A DNA stretch of 13,727 nt. Source: Dehalococcoides mccartyi. GTDB taxonomy: Bacteria; Chloroflexota; Dehalococcoidia; UBA2979. The notes beneath the pieces are model-generated. The model did not search any database. It worked only from the letters and a program-made list of their open reading frames with translations, and had not been told where the DNA came from. Position 1 is the first letter of the stretch; each line of letters starts with the position of its first letter. The translations under genes were made by a program, and so were the position numbers. Positions 5,483 through 12,034 of this stretch are shown here, piece by piece. The stretch covers positions 1 through 13,727 of the forward strand of contig CAMDAY010000033.1 in NCBI GenBank assembly GCA_945888895.1, read 5' to 3'.

Positions 5483-7462
5483 ATGAATGCACGCTCCACC
5501 CGTAACGTCTTCGTCTACCTGCTCATCCTGGTAGCGTTGGTACTGGTGGTGGTGATGGTCTTCCGACCAGCCACGGCATCCTCTGAGAAGCCGATCTCCG
5601 AAGTGATCTCCCTCGCCCAGCAGGGCAAGGTCGAGTCGATCGAGGTCAATACCGACAACCTCACGGTCAAGCTCAAGGATCAGGCCGAGCCGATCCGCTC
5701 CCGCAAGGAGGAGTCCGCTTCCGTCCAGGAGATCCTGAAGGACGCCAACGTCACTGTCGGCGGAGAAAAGGGTGTCAGCGTCGTCGTGAAGGGCCCGAGC
5801 CAGTTCGGCAACGTCGCCGGGCTGCTCCTCAACTTCCTCCCGATCATCGTCTTCGGCGCGCTCATCATCTTCATGATGCGGCAGGCCGGCGGGGCGAATA
5901 ACCAGGCGATGTCCTTCGGCAAGAGCCGCGCGAAGATGTTCACCGGCCAGAAGCCGACCGTCACGTTCATGGACGTCGCCGGTCAGGAAGAGGCCAAGCA
6001 GGAGCTCGAGGAAGTCGTCGAGTTCCTCAAGTACCCGGAGAAGTTCGCCGCCCTCGGCGCGCGCATCCCCCACGGCGTGCTCCTCGTCGGCCCTCCGGGT
6101 ACGGGCAAGACGATGATCGCGCGCGCCGTCTCCGGCGAGGCGGGCGTCCCGTTCTTCCACATCTCCGGTTCTGAGTTCGTCGAGATGTTCGTCGGCGTCG
6201 GTGCCAGCCGCGTCCGTGACCTCTTCGACCAGGCGAAGCGCAACGCGCCCGCCATCGTCTTCGTCGATGAGATCGACGCGGTCGGCCGCCAGCGCGGATC
6301 CGGCCTCGGCGGATCGCACGATGAGCGTGAGCAGACCCTGAACCAGATACTGGTTGAGATGGACGGCTTCGAGAGCAACTCCAACGTCATCGTCATCGCG
6401 GCGACCAACCGGCCGGACGTCCTCGACCCAGCGCTGCTGCGCCCGGGTCGCTTCGACCGGCAGGTCACACTCGACCTTCCGGACGTGAAGGGCCGCCGCG
6501 CGGTGCTGGACGTCCACGTGAAGGGCAAGCCGCTGGAGCAGGACATCTCGCTCGAGACCATCGCGCGCCAGACGCCCGGCTTCTCCGGCGCTGACCTCGC
6601 GAACCTCGTGAACGAGTCGGCCATCCTCGCCGCGCGTCGCAACCGCAAGCGCATCTCCATGGCCGAGATGAACGAGGCGGTCGACCGCGTGATCGCCGGC
6701 CCAGAGCGGAAGTCCCGCGTCATTACCGAGCTGGAGAAGAAGATCATCGCGTACCACGAGGCGGGTCACACCGTCGCCGGGTACTTCCAGCCGCGCGCCG
6801 ATCCGCCGTTCAAGGTCACTATCGTCGCCCGCGGTATGGCCGGTGGATTCACGCGCTCACTCCCACAGGACGACCGCCGTCTCCAGGACCGCTCGTACTA
6901 CGAGGCAATGATGACGATGGCCCTGGGCGGGCACGTCTCCGAGGAGTTGATCTTCGGGGAGATGACGACCGGCGCCCACGACGACATCGGCAAGGTCACC
7001 CAGATCGCGCGCAACATGGTCACCCAGTGGGGCATGTCCGCACGCATGGGGCCGCGCACCTTCGGACGCCGTCAGTCGATGGTGTTCCTGGGGCGCGACA
7101 TCTCCGAGGAGCGCGACTACTCCGAGCGCACGGCGCAGGAGATCGATGACGAGGTACGTCGCGTCATTGACGAGGCGCACCAGCGCTGCCGCATCCTCCT
7201 GGCTGCACACCGCGACAAGCTCGAGATCCTGGCCAACCGCCTGATCGAGGTCGAGACGGTCGAAGGCGAAGAGTTGCTGCGTCTCCTGGGCCCGGCGGAG
7301 AACCGCCCGGCTCCGGGTGACATGTCGAACTCGTCAGCCCCGCCGCCCCCGCCCGCCACCCCGCTCCCCGCCGCGGGAAGCGAAGAGGAGCCGGAGACGC
7401 CGCAGGGCCGCCCGGGCCTCGTGTGGGGTCAGCAGACGAACGCGTCGTCCACCGGGGAGTAG
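5483..7462 (+). CDS. ftsH: ATP-dependent zinc metalloprotease FtsH
   Basis: Membrane-anchored AAA+ protease that forms hexamers and degrades misfolded and regulatory proteins at the cytoplasmic membrane. The 659 residues show two membrane helices (8-27 and 111-132) flanking an extracytoplasmic segment. They are followed by Walker A GPPGTGKT (203-210), Walker B IVFVDEID (258-265) and the second region of homology ATNRPDVLDPALLRPGRFD (307-325) with both arginines. The zinc site is HEAGH (425-429), with D501 in TTGAHDDI as the likely third ligand. The C-terminal tail from about 605 is Pro/Glu-rich and variable, as is usual. ATG 5483 is preferred over GTG 5420 because it places the first helix close to the N-terminus; no clear Shine-Dalgarno precedes it. 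The gene is divergent from rnhB and convergent with dedA. Confidence 0.97.
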   Translation: MNARSTRNVFVYLLILVALVLVVVMVFRPATASSEKPISEVISLAQQGKVESIEVNTDNLTVKLKDQAEPIRSRKEESASVQEILKDANVTVGGEKGVSVVVKGPSQFGNVAGLLLNFLPIIVFGALIIFMMRQAGGANNQAMSFGKSRAKMFTGQKPTVTFMDVAGQEEAKQELEEVVEFLKYPEKFAALGARIPHGVLLVGPPGTGKTMIARAVSGEAGVPFFHISGSEFVEMFVGVGASRVRDLFDQAKRNAPAIVFVDEIDAVGRQRGSGLGGSHDEREQTLNQILVEMDGFESNSNVIVIAATNRPDVLDPALLRPGRFDRQVTLDLPDVKGRRAVLDVHVKGKPLEQDISLETIARQTPGFSGADLANLVNESAILAARRNRKRISMAEMNEAVDRVIAGPERKSRVITELEKKIIAYHEAGHTVAGYFQPRADPPFKVTIVARGMAGGFTRSLPQDDRRLQDRSYYEAMMTMALGGHVSEELIFGEMTTGAHDDIGKVTQIARNMVTQWGMSARMGPRTFGRRQSMVFLGRDISEERDYSERTAQEIDDEVRRVIDEAHQRCRILLAAHRDKLEILANRLIEVETVEGEELLRLLGPAENRPAPGDMSNSSAPPPPPATPLPAAGSEEEPETPQGRPGLVWGQQTNASSTGE

Positions 7463-7488
7463 CCCTCTGCCGGACCTTGTGCCAAGAG

Positions 7489-8349
7489 CTACCTCGAGTT
7501 GATCGAGTCGTGCTGGCCCTGCTCACGCAGGGCCAGTTCGACGTCCGGGGCCAGCGAAGCGTCCAGGACGGTGGTCCGCGCCTCCGCCTCCCGTGCCTCG
7601 CGCAGACGCTTCTCGAAGAGATGCCGAACGATGAGGAACCACCCCATCGCGACCACCACGAGTCCGATGCGCACCACCGGCGATTCCTTCAGCGTGCCAT
7701 CGTCCTGGAGCAGCGCCGCGCCGAAGGCGTAGCCGACGGTGATCCATATGGTGTTGAACAGCGCCGCGCCGAACGCGTCCAGCGGGAACCAGACACGGAA
7801 GGGCAGGCGCAAGGCTCCCGCCGCGGCCGGGCCCACGGATCGGGTCACGCTGTAGAAGTGATAGAAGGGGATCAACCAGCGGGCACGCCCCTCCATCATC
7901 GAAGCCGCGACACGCAACGACGGCCCGAAGCGAGAGGCGAAAAGCCGCTCAGACCACCACCGCCCTGCCACATACGAGATGAGGTCACCGAGGATCGTGC
8001 CCGCAGTCGCGAACACGAGCATCACCACCACGTTGCCCGCAGCCCCCTTCGCGGCGGCGGCCCCCCCGAGCGAGATGATCTGCTGCCCAGGAAAGACCAT
8101 CCCGAGACCGAGGGTGGACTCGATCAACGCCGCTAAGAAGACGATTGGTGCGCCAAACTGGGTGAACAGGCTGTACGCGGTCGCGAAGACCAGGTCCAGC
8201 AGCCAGTTGAATGCGTCGTATGGAGCTGAGATGAGATCGATGAGGCTCAGGGGCGGGGCTCCGGTACCGAGGCGAGGGTGAGACGGCTCAGGATGCGCTT
8301 GCTTGCTTCGACTCGACGTCTGAGAAGTAATCCGGGAACAGTGTGCCAC
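7489..8349 (-). CDS. DedA-family membrane protein
   Basis: A polytopic inner-membrane protein of the DedA/SNARE-associated family. Characterised members are implicated in recycling or flipping of lipid carriers and membrane lipids. Recognisable parts are LIESTLGLGMVFPGQQ (75-90), where the usual PGE is PGQ, then GDLISYVAGR (121-130), RFGPSLR (140-146), and HFYSVTRSVGPAAAGALRLP (164-183) with the family Arg at R170. Hydrophobic helices lie near 66-80, 106-125, 189-212 and 225-244. At 286 residues it exceeds the usual 200-220, and the first 35 or so residues are polar and unlike a real N-terminus. GTG 8349 is the only usual start in frame before residue 84, and it has AGG almost touching it; a non-standard start near LSLIDLI (34-40) is possible. 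It is divergent from rplU and converges on ftsH with 26 nt between stops. Confidence 0.8.
   Translation of the reverse strand: MAHCSRITSQTSSRSKQAHPEPSHPRLGTGAPPLSLIDLISAPYDAFNWLLDLVFATAYSLFTQFGAPIVFLAALIESTLGLGMVFPGQQIISLGGAAAAKGAAGNVVVMLVFATAGTILGDLISYVAGRWWSERLFASRFGPSLRVAASMMEGRARWLIPFYHFYSVTRSVGPAAAGALRLPFRVWFPLDAFGAALFNTIWITVGYAFGAALLQDDGTLKESPVVRIGLVVVAMGWFLIVRHLFEKRLREAREAEARTTVLDASLAPDVELALREQGQHDSINSR
7513..7536. terminator. Hairpin inside the dedA 3' end, possible ftsH terminator
   Basis: CTGGCCCTG and CAGGGCCAG form a perfect 9-bp stem around a 6-nt loop, 50 nt after the ftsH stop and within the last codons of dedA. No T-run follows on either strand, so it could be a processing or factor-dependent stop site, or simply constrained coding sequence. 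Confidence 0.3.
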
Positions 8350-8363
8350 ACCTGCCGGGCGGA

Positions 8364-8392
8364 TTGACCGACCTTCAGGCGCTCTTTACACT
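8364..8392 (+). promoter_or_regulatory. Promoter of the rplU-rpmA operon
   Basis: TTGACC (8364-8369) and TACACT (8387-8392) are separated by exactly 17 nt, a near-consensus sigma70-type promoter. The predicted start near 8399 gives a 25-nt leader with GGAAGG before the rplU ATG. This is the clearest promoter in the window. Confidence 0.75.
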
Positions 8393-8424
8393 GAACGTTC
8401 TACGCAACCCTCGGAAGGCTGATT

Positions 8425-8739
8425 ATGTTCGCGATTATCCGCTCCGGCGGAAAGCAGTACCGTGTGCGGCCCGGCGACAAGATCGCTGTGGAGCGCCTCG
8501 ACGAGGCTGAAGGCACGGAGCTCACGCTGAGCGACGTCCTCCTGCTCGGAGACGGCGACCAGACGACCGTCGGCGCCCCGCTGGTGGCGGGCGCCTCAGT
8601 GAAGGCCCGTGTCGAGGCGCATGACCGCGCGCCGAAGGTCACGTACTTCAACTTCAAGAACAAGACCCGGAACAAGACGATGCGGGGACACCGCCAGCAG
8701 CGCACGCAGCTGGTGATCACCGATATCACCGCGGGCTAG
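8425..8739 (+). CDS. rplU: 50S ribosomal protein L21
   Basis: Large-subunit protein that binds 23S rRNA. The 104-residue product begins MFAIIRSGGKQYRV and ends with the L21 signature region KVTYFNFKNKTRNKTMRGHR (72-91) and a closing TQLVI strand; length is normal. GGAAGG lies about 8 nt before the ATG. It is the first gene of a cotranscribed pair with rpmA, 12 nt downstream, behind a near-consensus promoter. Nothing is unusual in the protein. Confidence 0.97.
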   Translation: MFAIIRSGGKQYRVRPGDKIAVERLDEAEGTELTLSDVLLLGDGDQTTVGAPLVAGASVKARVEAHDRAPKVTYFNFKNKTRNKTMRGHRQQRTQLVITDITAG

Positions 8740-8751
8740 AGGGACAGCGAC

Positions 8752-9024
8752 ATGGCTCACAAGAAGTCCGGTGGCTCCAGCAAGAACGGTCGCGACTCCG
8801 CATCGCAGCGCCTCGGCGTGAAGCGGTCGGACGGCCAGATCGTCACGGCCGGCTCGATCATCGTGCGACAGCGCGGCACGCGCATGCACGCCGGGACGAA
8901 CGTCGGCGTCGGCAAGGACCACACGCTCTGGGCGAAGGTTCCGGGCGCGGTGCACTTCAGCCCCTACGCCAAGGGTGGCCGCAAGCAGGTCTCGATCATC
9001 CCGGTCGAGGCCCCCGCAGCCTAG
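8752..9024 (+). CDS. rpmA: 50S ribosomal protein L27
   Basis: Large-subunit protein whose N-terminal arm reaches the peptidyl-transferase centre. The 90-residue product begins MAHKKSGGSSKNGRDSASQR and contains GSIIVRQRGTRMHAGTNVG (34-52) and the DHTLWA segment (56-61). The mature N-terminus follows the initiator Met directly, without the cleaved leader found in many Firmicutes. GAGGGA precedes the ATG. It lies 12 nt after rplU and is read from the same promoter. The C-terminus ends in PVEAPAA, a short variable tail. Confidence 0.97.
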   Translation: MAHKKSGGSSKNGRDSASQRLGVKRSDGQIVTAGSIIVRQRGTRMHAGTNVGVGKDHTLWAKVPGAVHFSPYAKGGRKQVSIIPVEAPAA

Positions 9025-9059
9025 TCCGGAGGCACCACGGACGCGTGATCGCGCCGAGG

Positions 9060-9065
9060 TATGAT
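9060..9065 (+). promoter_or_regulatory. Possible -10 element for rpmE
   Basis: TATGAT lies 36 nt before the rpmE ATG, in the 77-nt gap after rpmA. No recognisable -35 lies 17-18 nt upstream. Read-through from the rplU promoter is also possible. Confidence 0.35.
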
Positions 9066-9101
9066 CGAAGCGACCGAAACGAACATCGAAGGGAGCCACG
9101 C

Positions 9102-9299
9102 ATGAAGGCTGGCATCCACGCCACGTACGAAGAGGCCACGGTCAAGTGCGCCTGCGGCCACGAGTGGACGACGAAGTCCACCAAGCCGGAGATCCGCCTA
9201 GACGTCTGCTCAAACTGCCACCCGCACTACACGGGCGAGCAGCGCATCGTCGACACCGCCGGCCGCGTCGAGCGGTTCCGTCGCCGCTACGAGCGGTAG
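9102..9299 (+). CDS. rpmE: 50S ribosomal protein L31, zinc-binding type
   Basis: Large-subunit protein at the central protuberance. The 65 residues start MKAGIHATYEEATVKCAC and hold the four cysteines of the zinc form, C16, C18, C36 and C39, the second pair in CSNCHPHYTG, followed by DTAGRVERFRRRY. The start at ATG 9102 is supported by AAGGGAG 7 nt upstream; an in-frame ATG at 9045 would add 19 residues not found in the family. A strong hairpin terminator follows 35 nt after the stop. Zinc-dependent L31 is often replaced under zinc limitation by a zinc-free paralogue, which is not in this window. Confidence 0.96.
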   Translation: MKAGIHATYEEATVKCACGHEWTTKSTKPEIRLDVCSNCHPHYTGEQRIVDTAGRVERFRRRYER

Positions 9300-9333
9300 C
9301 AGTCGGCTCCTCGGAGCCTCACGCAGCACACAT

Positions 9334-9365
9334 CGAAGAGGGCGGCCAATGGGCCGCCTTCTTCG
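9334..9365 (+). terminator. Intrinsic terminator after rpmE
   Basis: CGAAGAGGGCGGCC and GGCCGCCTTCTTCG pair over 14 bp (one G-T pair) around a 4-nt AATG loop. The 3' arm contains TTCTTC, but the run of T after the stem is short. It ends the rplU-rpmA-rpmE segment and separates it from the DUF1385 gene. Confidence 0.65.
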
Positions 9366-9427
9366 CGTTCCCCGGCGCGGGCAGTCCTGTCTATGTGCTC
9401 CACGATCCCTTCGCGTAGGCTGATGAC

Positions 9428-10312
9428 GTGAGCACACCCACCTACGGCGGGCAGGCAGTCATCGAGGGCGTCATGATGCGTGGCGCCACGGCGATGGCCG
9501 TCGCCGTCCGCCGTCCCGACGGCAGCATCGAGGCGCGCTCGGAGCGCCTCGGAGGCATCCTCACCAGCCCGCTACGCCACGTCCCCTTCCTCCGGGGCGT
9601 CATGGTGCTCTTCGAGACGCTGGGCCTCGGCATGCGGGCGCTCTCGTGGTCTGCGGCCGTCGCCTCGAACCAGGTCGACAGCCGCGGCGAGGCGCGCGCG
9701 CTGACTGTCTTCGACTGGCTCGTGCTCCTCGGCGCGTTCAGCGTCGGCGCAGGCATGTTCTTCGTGGGCCCGGTGCTGGCGACGGCATGGCTCGACCCGC
9801 TCCTCCCCGCGCCATGGATGGCGCTGGCGATCGAGGGCGTCCTGCGGCTCGCGCTCCTCGTCGGGTACATCTGGGCCATGGGCCGCGCGAAGGATATCCG
9901 CCGCGTCTTCCAGTACCACGGCGCCGAGCACATGACGATCTACGCGCACGAGGAGGGCCGGGAGCTCAACGTCCCCGTCATCCGCCGCTACCCGAAGGAG
10001 CACCCGCGCTGCGGGACCTCGTTCCTGCTGACGGTGGCCCTGGTCGCGATGGTCGTGTTCGCGTTCGTCGGCACCGAGCCGCTCTGGTGGCGACTCTCGT
10101 CGCGCATCATCCTCGTGCCGGTCGTCGCAGCCGTGTCGTACGAGGTGATTCGGTTCGCGGGATTCCACCAGGACTGGCCCGTAGTGCGCTGGCTATTCGC
10201 CGGTAACCTCGCGTTGCAGAAACTGACAACACGCGCCCCGGACGACGAGCAGATCCAGGTCGCCATCGCCGCGCTCCAGCGCGTCCGCGACGAGGAGCGC
10301 GGCGCGGTCTGA
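9428..10312 (+). CDS. DUF1385 family membrane protein (YqhQ-like)
   Basis: An integral membrane protein of unknown function. The N-terminal signature YGGQAVIEGVMMRG (6-19) and the central block YHGAEHMTIYAHEEG (163-177) plus YPKEHPRCGTSFLL (188-201) are the diagnostic DUF1385 motifs; their conserved His, Glu and Cys residues suggest a metal-dependent or enzymatic role, but none is proven. Hydrophobic helices lie near 97-119, 128-150, 198-216 and 225-243. At 294 residues the length is normal. The start is GTG 9428, with AGG about 8 nt upstream; it fits the family N-terminus. The rpmE-DUF1385 order recurs in several phyla, often followed by prfA and prmC, but here the next gene is an unrelated convergent CopD-like gene. 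An antisense frame across this gene is a GC-driven shadow. Confidence 0.93.
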   Translation: MSTPTYGGQAVIEGVMMRGATAMAVAVRRPDGSIEARSERLGGILTSPLRHVPFLRGVMVLFETLGLGMRALSWSAAVASNQVDSRGEARALTVFDWLVLLGAFSVGAGMFFVGPVLATAWLDPLLPAPWMALAIEGVLRLALLVGYIWAMGRAKDIRRVFQYHGAEHMTIYAHEEGRELNVPVIRRYPKEHPRCGTSFLLTVALVAMVVFAFVGTEPLWWRLSSRIILVPVVAAVSYEVIRFAGFHQDWPVVRWLFAGNLALQKLTTRAPDDEQIQVAIAALQRVRDEERGAV

Positions 10313-10409
10313 ACTCGGCTCTGGCTACTGTGCAGATGATGAATCCGGGATCCGCTCGCTCGGTCCCTGGGGGAGGGCTCAAGTGAGTCTCCCGCATACG
10401 AGACGCCGG

Positions 10410-10886
10410 CTAGTGCAGCGTCATCGTCATCCGCGTCGTGGCCAGCAGCGTCAGCAGACACGCCAGCAGGTTCAGCCACACGACCGCGCGCAGCACGCCC
10501 GACACGGCCTCGTCGCCGCGAGCCAGCGCACGAGGCGCGATCACGAACCGGCTGCCGAGGCTCAGCACGACCGTCCCCACGACGAAGACGTGCTTCCAGA
10601 ACAGCGCCATGCCGTAGGTCGTCGTGCTCTTCAACTCCTGCAGTGTGGCGTACGAGTTCACCTCGATAAACGGGTTGTACATCGTTTGCCAGATGCCCGT
10701 GACCATGATCACCACGAGCAGCGCGACGGTCGGCCAGCGCATCGCCGCGCTTGGGCGCCTGCGCTGGCCGCCGGGTACGTCACGAACGGTGCAGAGGAAG
10801 ACCTCGAGGCCCACGAGCGCGATCCACGCCACGACGATCGGGACGTGGATCAGCAGCGAGACGAGCACCCATTCCTCTGCACCCAT
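10410..10886 (-). CDS. CopD-like four-helix membrane protein
   Basis: A 158-residue membrane protein with four predicted helices (about 6-32, 50-70, 94-115 and 128-149). The stretch TGIWQTMYNPF (63-73) followed by TTTYGMALFWKHVFVVGTVV (88-107) resembles the CopD/YcnJ-type copper-resistance domain, where a TYG segment and a Lys precede a helix. The match is by pattern only. It starts 6 nt after the stop of the cupredoxin gene, with AAGGG about 11 nt before the ATG, so the two are one unit. Together they suggest copper handling or electron transfer at the membrane, with the lipoprotein on the outer face. Alternatives are a DUF2269-like or other uncharacterised small membrane protein. It converges on the DUF1385 gene, leaving a 97-nt gap without a clear terminator. 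Confidence 0.6.
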   Translation of the reverse strand: MGAEEWVLVSLLIHVPIVVAWIALVGLEVFLCTVRDVPGGQRRRPSAAMRWPTVALLVVIMVTGIWQTMYNPFIEVNSYATLQELKSTTTYGMALFWKHVFVVGTVVLSLGSRFVIAPRALARGDEAVSGVLRAVVWLNLLACLLTLLATTRMTMTLH

Positions 10887-10892
10887 GGATTG

Positions 10893-11381
10893 CTAGCCCT
10901 TCACCACGGTCAGGACGCCGGTCTGTCCCTTGTCTGCGTGCCCCATGAGGTTGCAGTAGAACTGGTACGTCCCCGCTTCCGCAACCGTAAACTTCACGTC
11001 GAGCGAGGCGCCCGGCTGCACGCGTTCTGACTTCGCGATCTCCTTGCCCGACGCGTCCTTCACGAACAGCGTGTGCGGGCGCTGATTGCCGGCCTTGTTG
11101 GTCAGCTTCACCGTGACCTCGCCGGCCTTCAGGGTCAGCTTATTGGGATCATACGAGTACTTGCTGTCCCCTTCCTCGACGGCAATCATCGTCGCCGTCG
11201 AGGCGGCCGCCGCCGCAGCAGGCGTGGTCGCTGCCGGTGCGGGGGTGGTGGCGGCCGCAGTGGCCTTCGGTGCGGCGGTGGTCGCGGTGACGGTCGCCGC
11301 GGGCGGCGGGGTGCCACCGCATCCGATGACGGCACCCGCGAGGATCGTGGCCACCGTCAGGCCGAGGGTCGTGCGCTTCAT
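10893..11381 (-). CDS. Cupredoxin (plastocyanin/auracyanin-like) lipoprotein
   Basis: An exported blue-copper protein. The 162 residues start with a lipoprotein signal peptide, with VIGC giving the lipid-modified C21, then an Ala/Thr/Pro-rich linker (about 22-65) that would hold the domain off the membrane. The cupredoxin domain (66-162) ends in the copper loop YCNLMGHADKGQTGVL (142-157). Expected type 1 copper ligands are H103 (in RPHTLF), C143 and H148. The axial position, Met in most family members, is Gln (Q153), as in stellacyanin. GGAG is 4 nt before the ATG at 11381. It is transcribed with a CopD-like membrane gene, which points to copper or electron-transfer work outside the cell membrane. 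The redox partner is unknown. Confidence 0.88.
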   Translation of the reverse strand: MKRTTLGLTVATILAGAVIGCGGTPPPAATVTATTAAPKATAAATTPAPAATTPAAAAAASTATMIAVEEGDSKYSYDPNKLTLKAGEVTVKLTNKAGNQRPHTLFVKDASGKEIAKSERVQPGASLDVKFTVAEAGTYQFYCNLMGHADKGQTGVLTVVKG

Positions 11382-11408
11382 GCTGCTCCATCCGGTATGC
11401 GTACTCCA

Positions 11409-11414
11409 AGTGTA
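11409..11414 (-). promoter_or_regulatory. Possible -10 element for the cupredoxin gene
   Basis: TACACT on the minus strand, identical to the -10 before rplU, 27 nt before the ATG. The nearest -35-like motif (TTGGGC) is 20 nt away, so the match is partial. Confidence 0.35.
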
Positions 11415-11488
11415 CGAGGTCGTTACGCCCGATAGCCCAATCTGGATTCACCCACACGGACATTCGTCGCTGAACAGTTTCGGTATTG

Positions 11489-11515
11489 GTGGCGTGGCAC
11501 GGGATGCCGCGCCAC
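11489..11515 (+). other. Strong hairpin in the hisI leader
   Basis: GTGGCGTGGCA and TGCCGCGCCAC pair over 11 bp (one G-T) around the 5-nt loop CGGGA, ending 49 nt before the hisI ATG. No T-run follows. It could be an operator palindrome, an mRNA structure, or the end of an unseen transcript. I see no histidine-rich leader peptide beside it. Confidence 0.45.
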
Positions 11516-11564
11516 ACTTACGTCTACACGCAGAGCGCCCCAGCACGCACGACAGGATCAACCA

Positions 11565-11981
11565 ATGACCACCGCCAACCCGCTCGAAGAAGGCCTCGAC
11601 CTCACGCTCGATTTCGACAAGCTCGCGAAAGCCGCGGAGTCGCCGGGCATCCTGCCGTGCGCCGTGCAGAACGTGGACACGGGCGAAGTGATCCTCGTGG
11701 CCTACGTAAACGAGTTAGCACTGAAGACCGCCATCGAGCGGGGCATTGCGGTGTTCTGGAGCACCTCGCGCCGCGAACTGTGGATCAAGGGCGACACGTC
11801 GGGTGAGACCTTCGCGCTGCTCGAGGTGCTCGTGAACTGCGAGCAGAACTCGCTCGTCTACAAGGTGCGCCCGAACCGCGGCGGCATCTGTCACACCAAG
11901 AACCAGCAGGGCGAGCCGCGCAACTGCTACTACCGCTCGCTCGACCTCGAGACCGGCGCGCTCGTCAACCTCAACCCGTAG
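11565..11981 (+). CDS. hisI: Phosphoribosyl-AMP cyclohydrolase, variant metal site
   Basis: Histidine biosynthesis enzyme that opens the purine ring of phosphoribosyl-AMP to give ProFAR precursor. The 138 residues contain VAYVNELAL (45-53), FWSTSRRELWIKGDTSG (64-80) and the cysteine region ending CHTKNQQGEPRNCYYR (109-124), which place it in the family. The zinc cysteines appear kept (C92, C109, C121). The usual D-C-D-x-D magnesium motif reads N91-C92-E93-Q94-N95, and the gap between the last two cysteines is five residues longer than in the textbook form. No fused HisE domain is present. AGGA lies 8-9 nt before the ATG. The gene runs toward hisF and hisA on the other strand, separated by the repeat element. 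Activity is likely but the metal chemistry may differ. Confidence 0.9.
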   Translation: MTTANPLEEGLDLTLDFDKLAKAAESPGILPCAVQNVDTGEVILVAYVNELALKTAIERGIAVFWSTSRRELWIKGDTSGETFALLEVLVNCEQNSLVYKVRPNRGGICHTKNQQGEPRNCYYRSLDLETGALVNLNP

Positions 11982-12034
11982 CGTCGAGGTAACGATCGAG
12001 GCCGGGGCGGGAGCACTGTCCTCGTACGCTCGTA

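Noticed and set aside
4943..6769. A 608-codon open frame on the minus strand opposite ftsH
   Set aside because: It lies mostly antisense to an unmistakable FtsH, is rich in Asp/Arg/Leu/Val low-complexity runs, matches no family I know, and also overlaps rnhB; it is a GC-codon shadow.
9045..9101. ATG 9045 as the rpmE start
   Set aside because: It would add 19 residues absent from L31, and the AAGGGAG is correctly placed only for ATG 9102.
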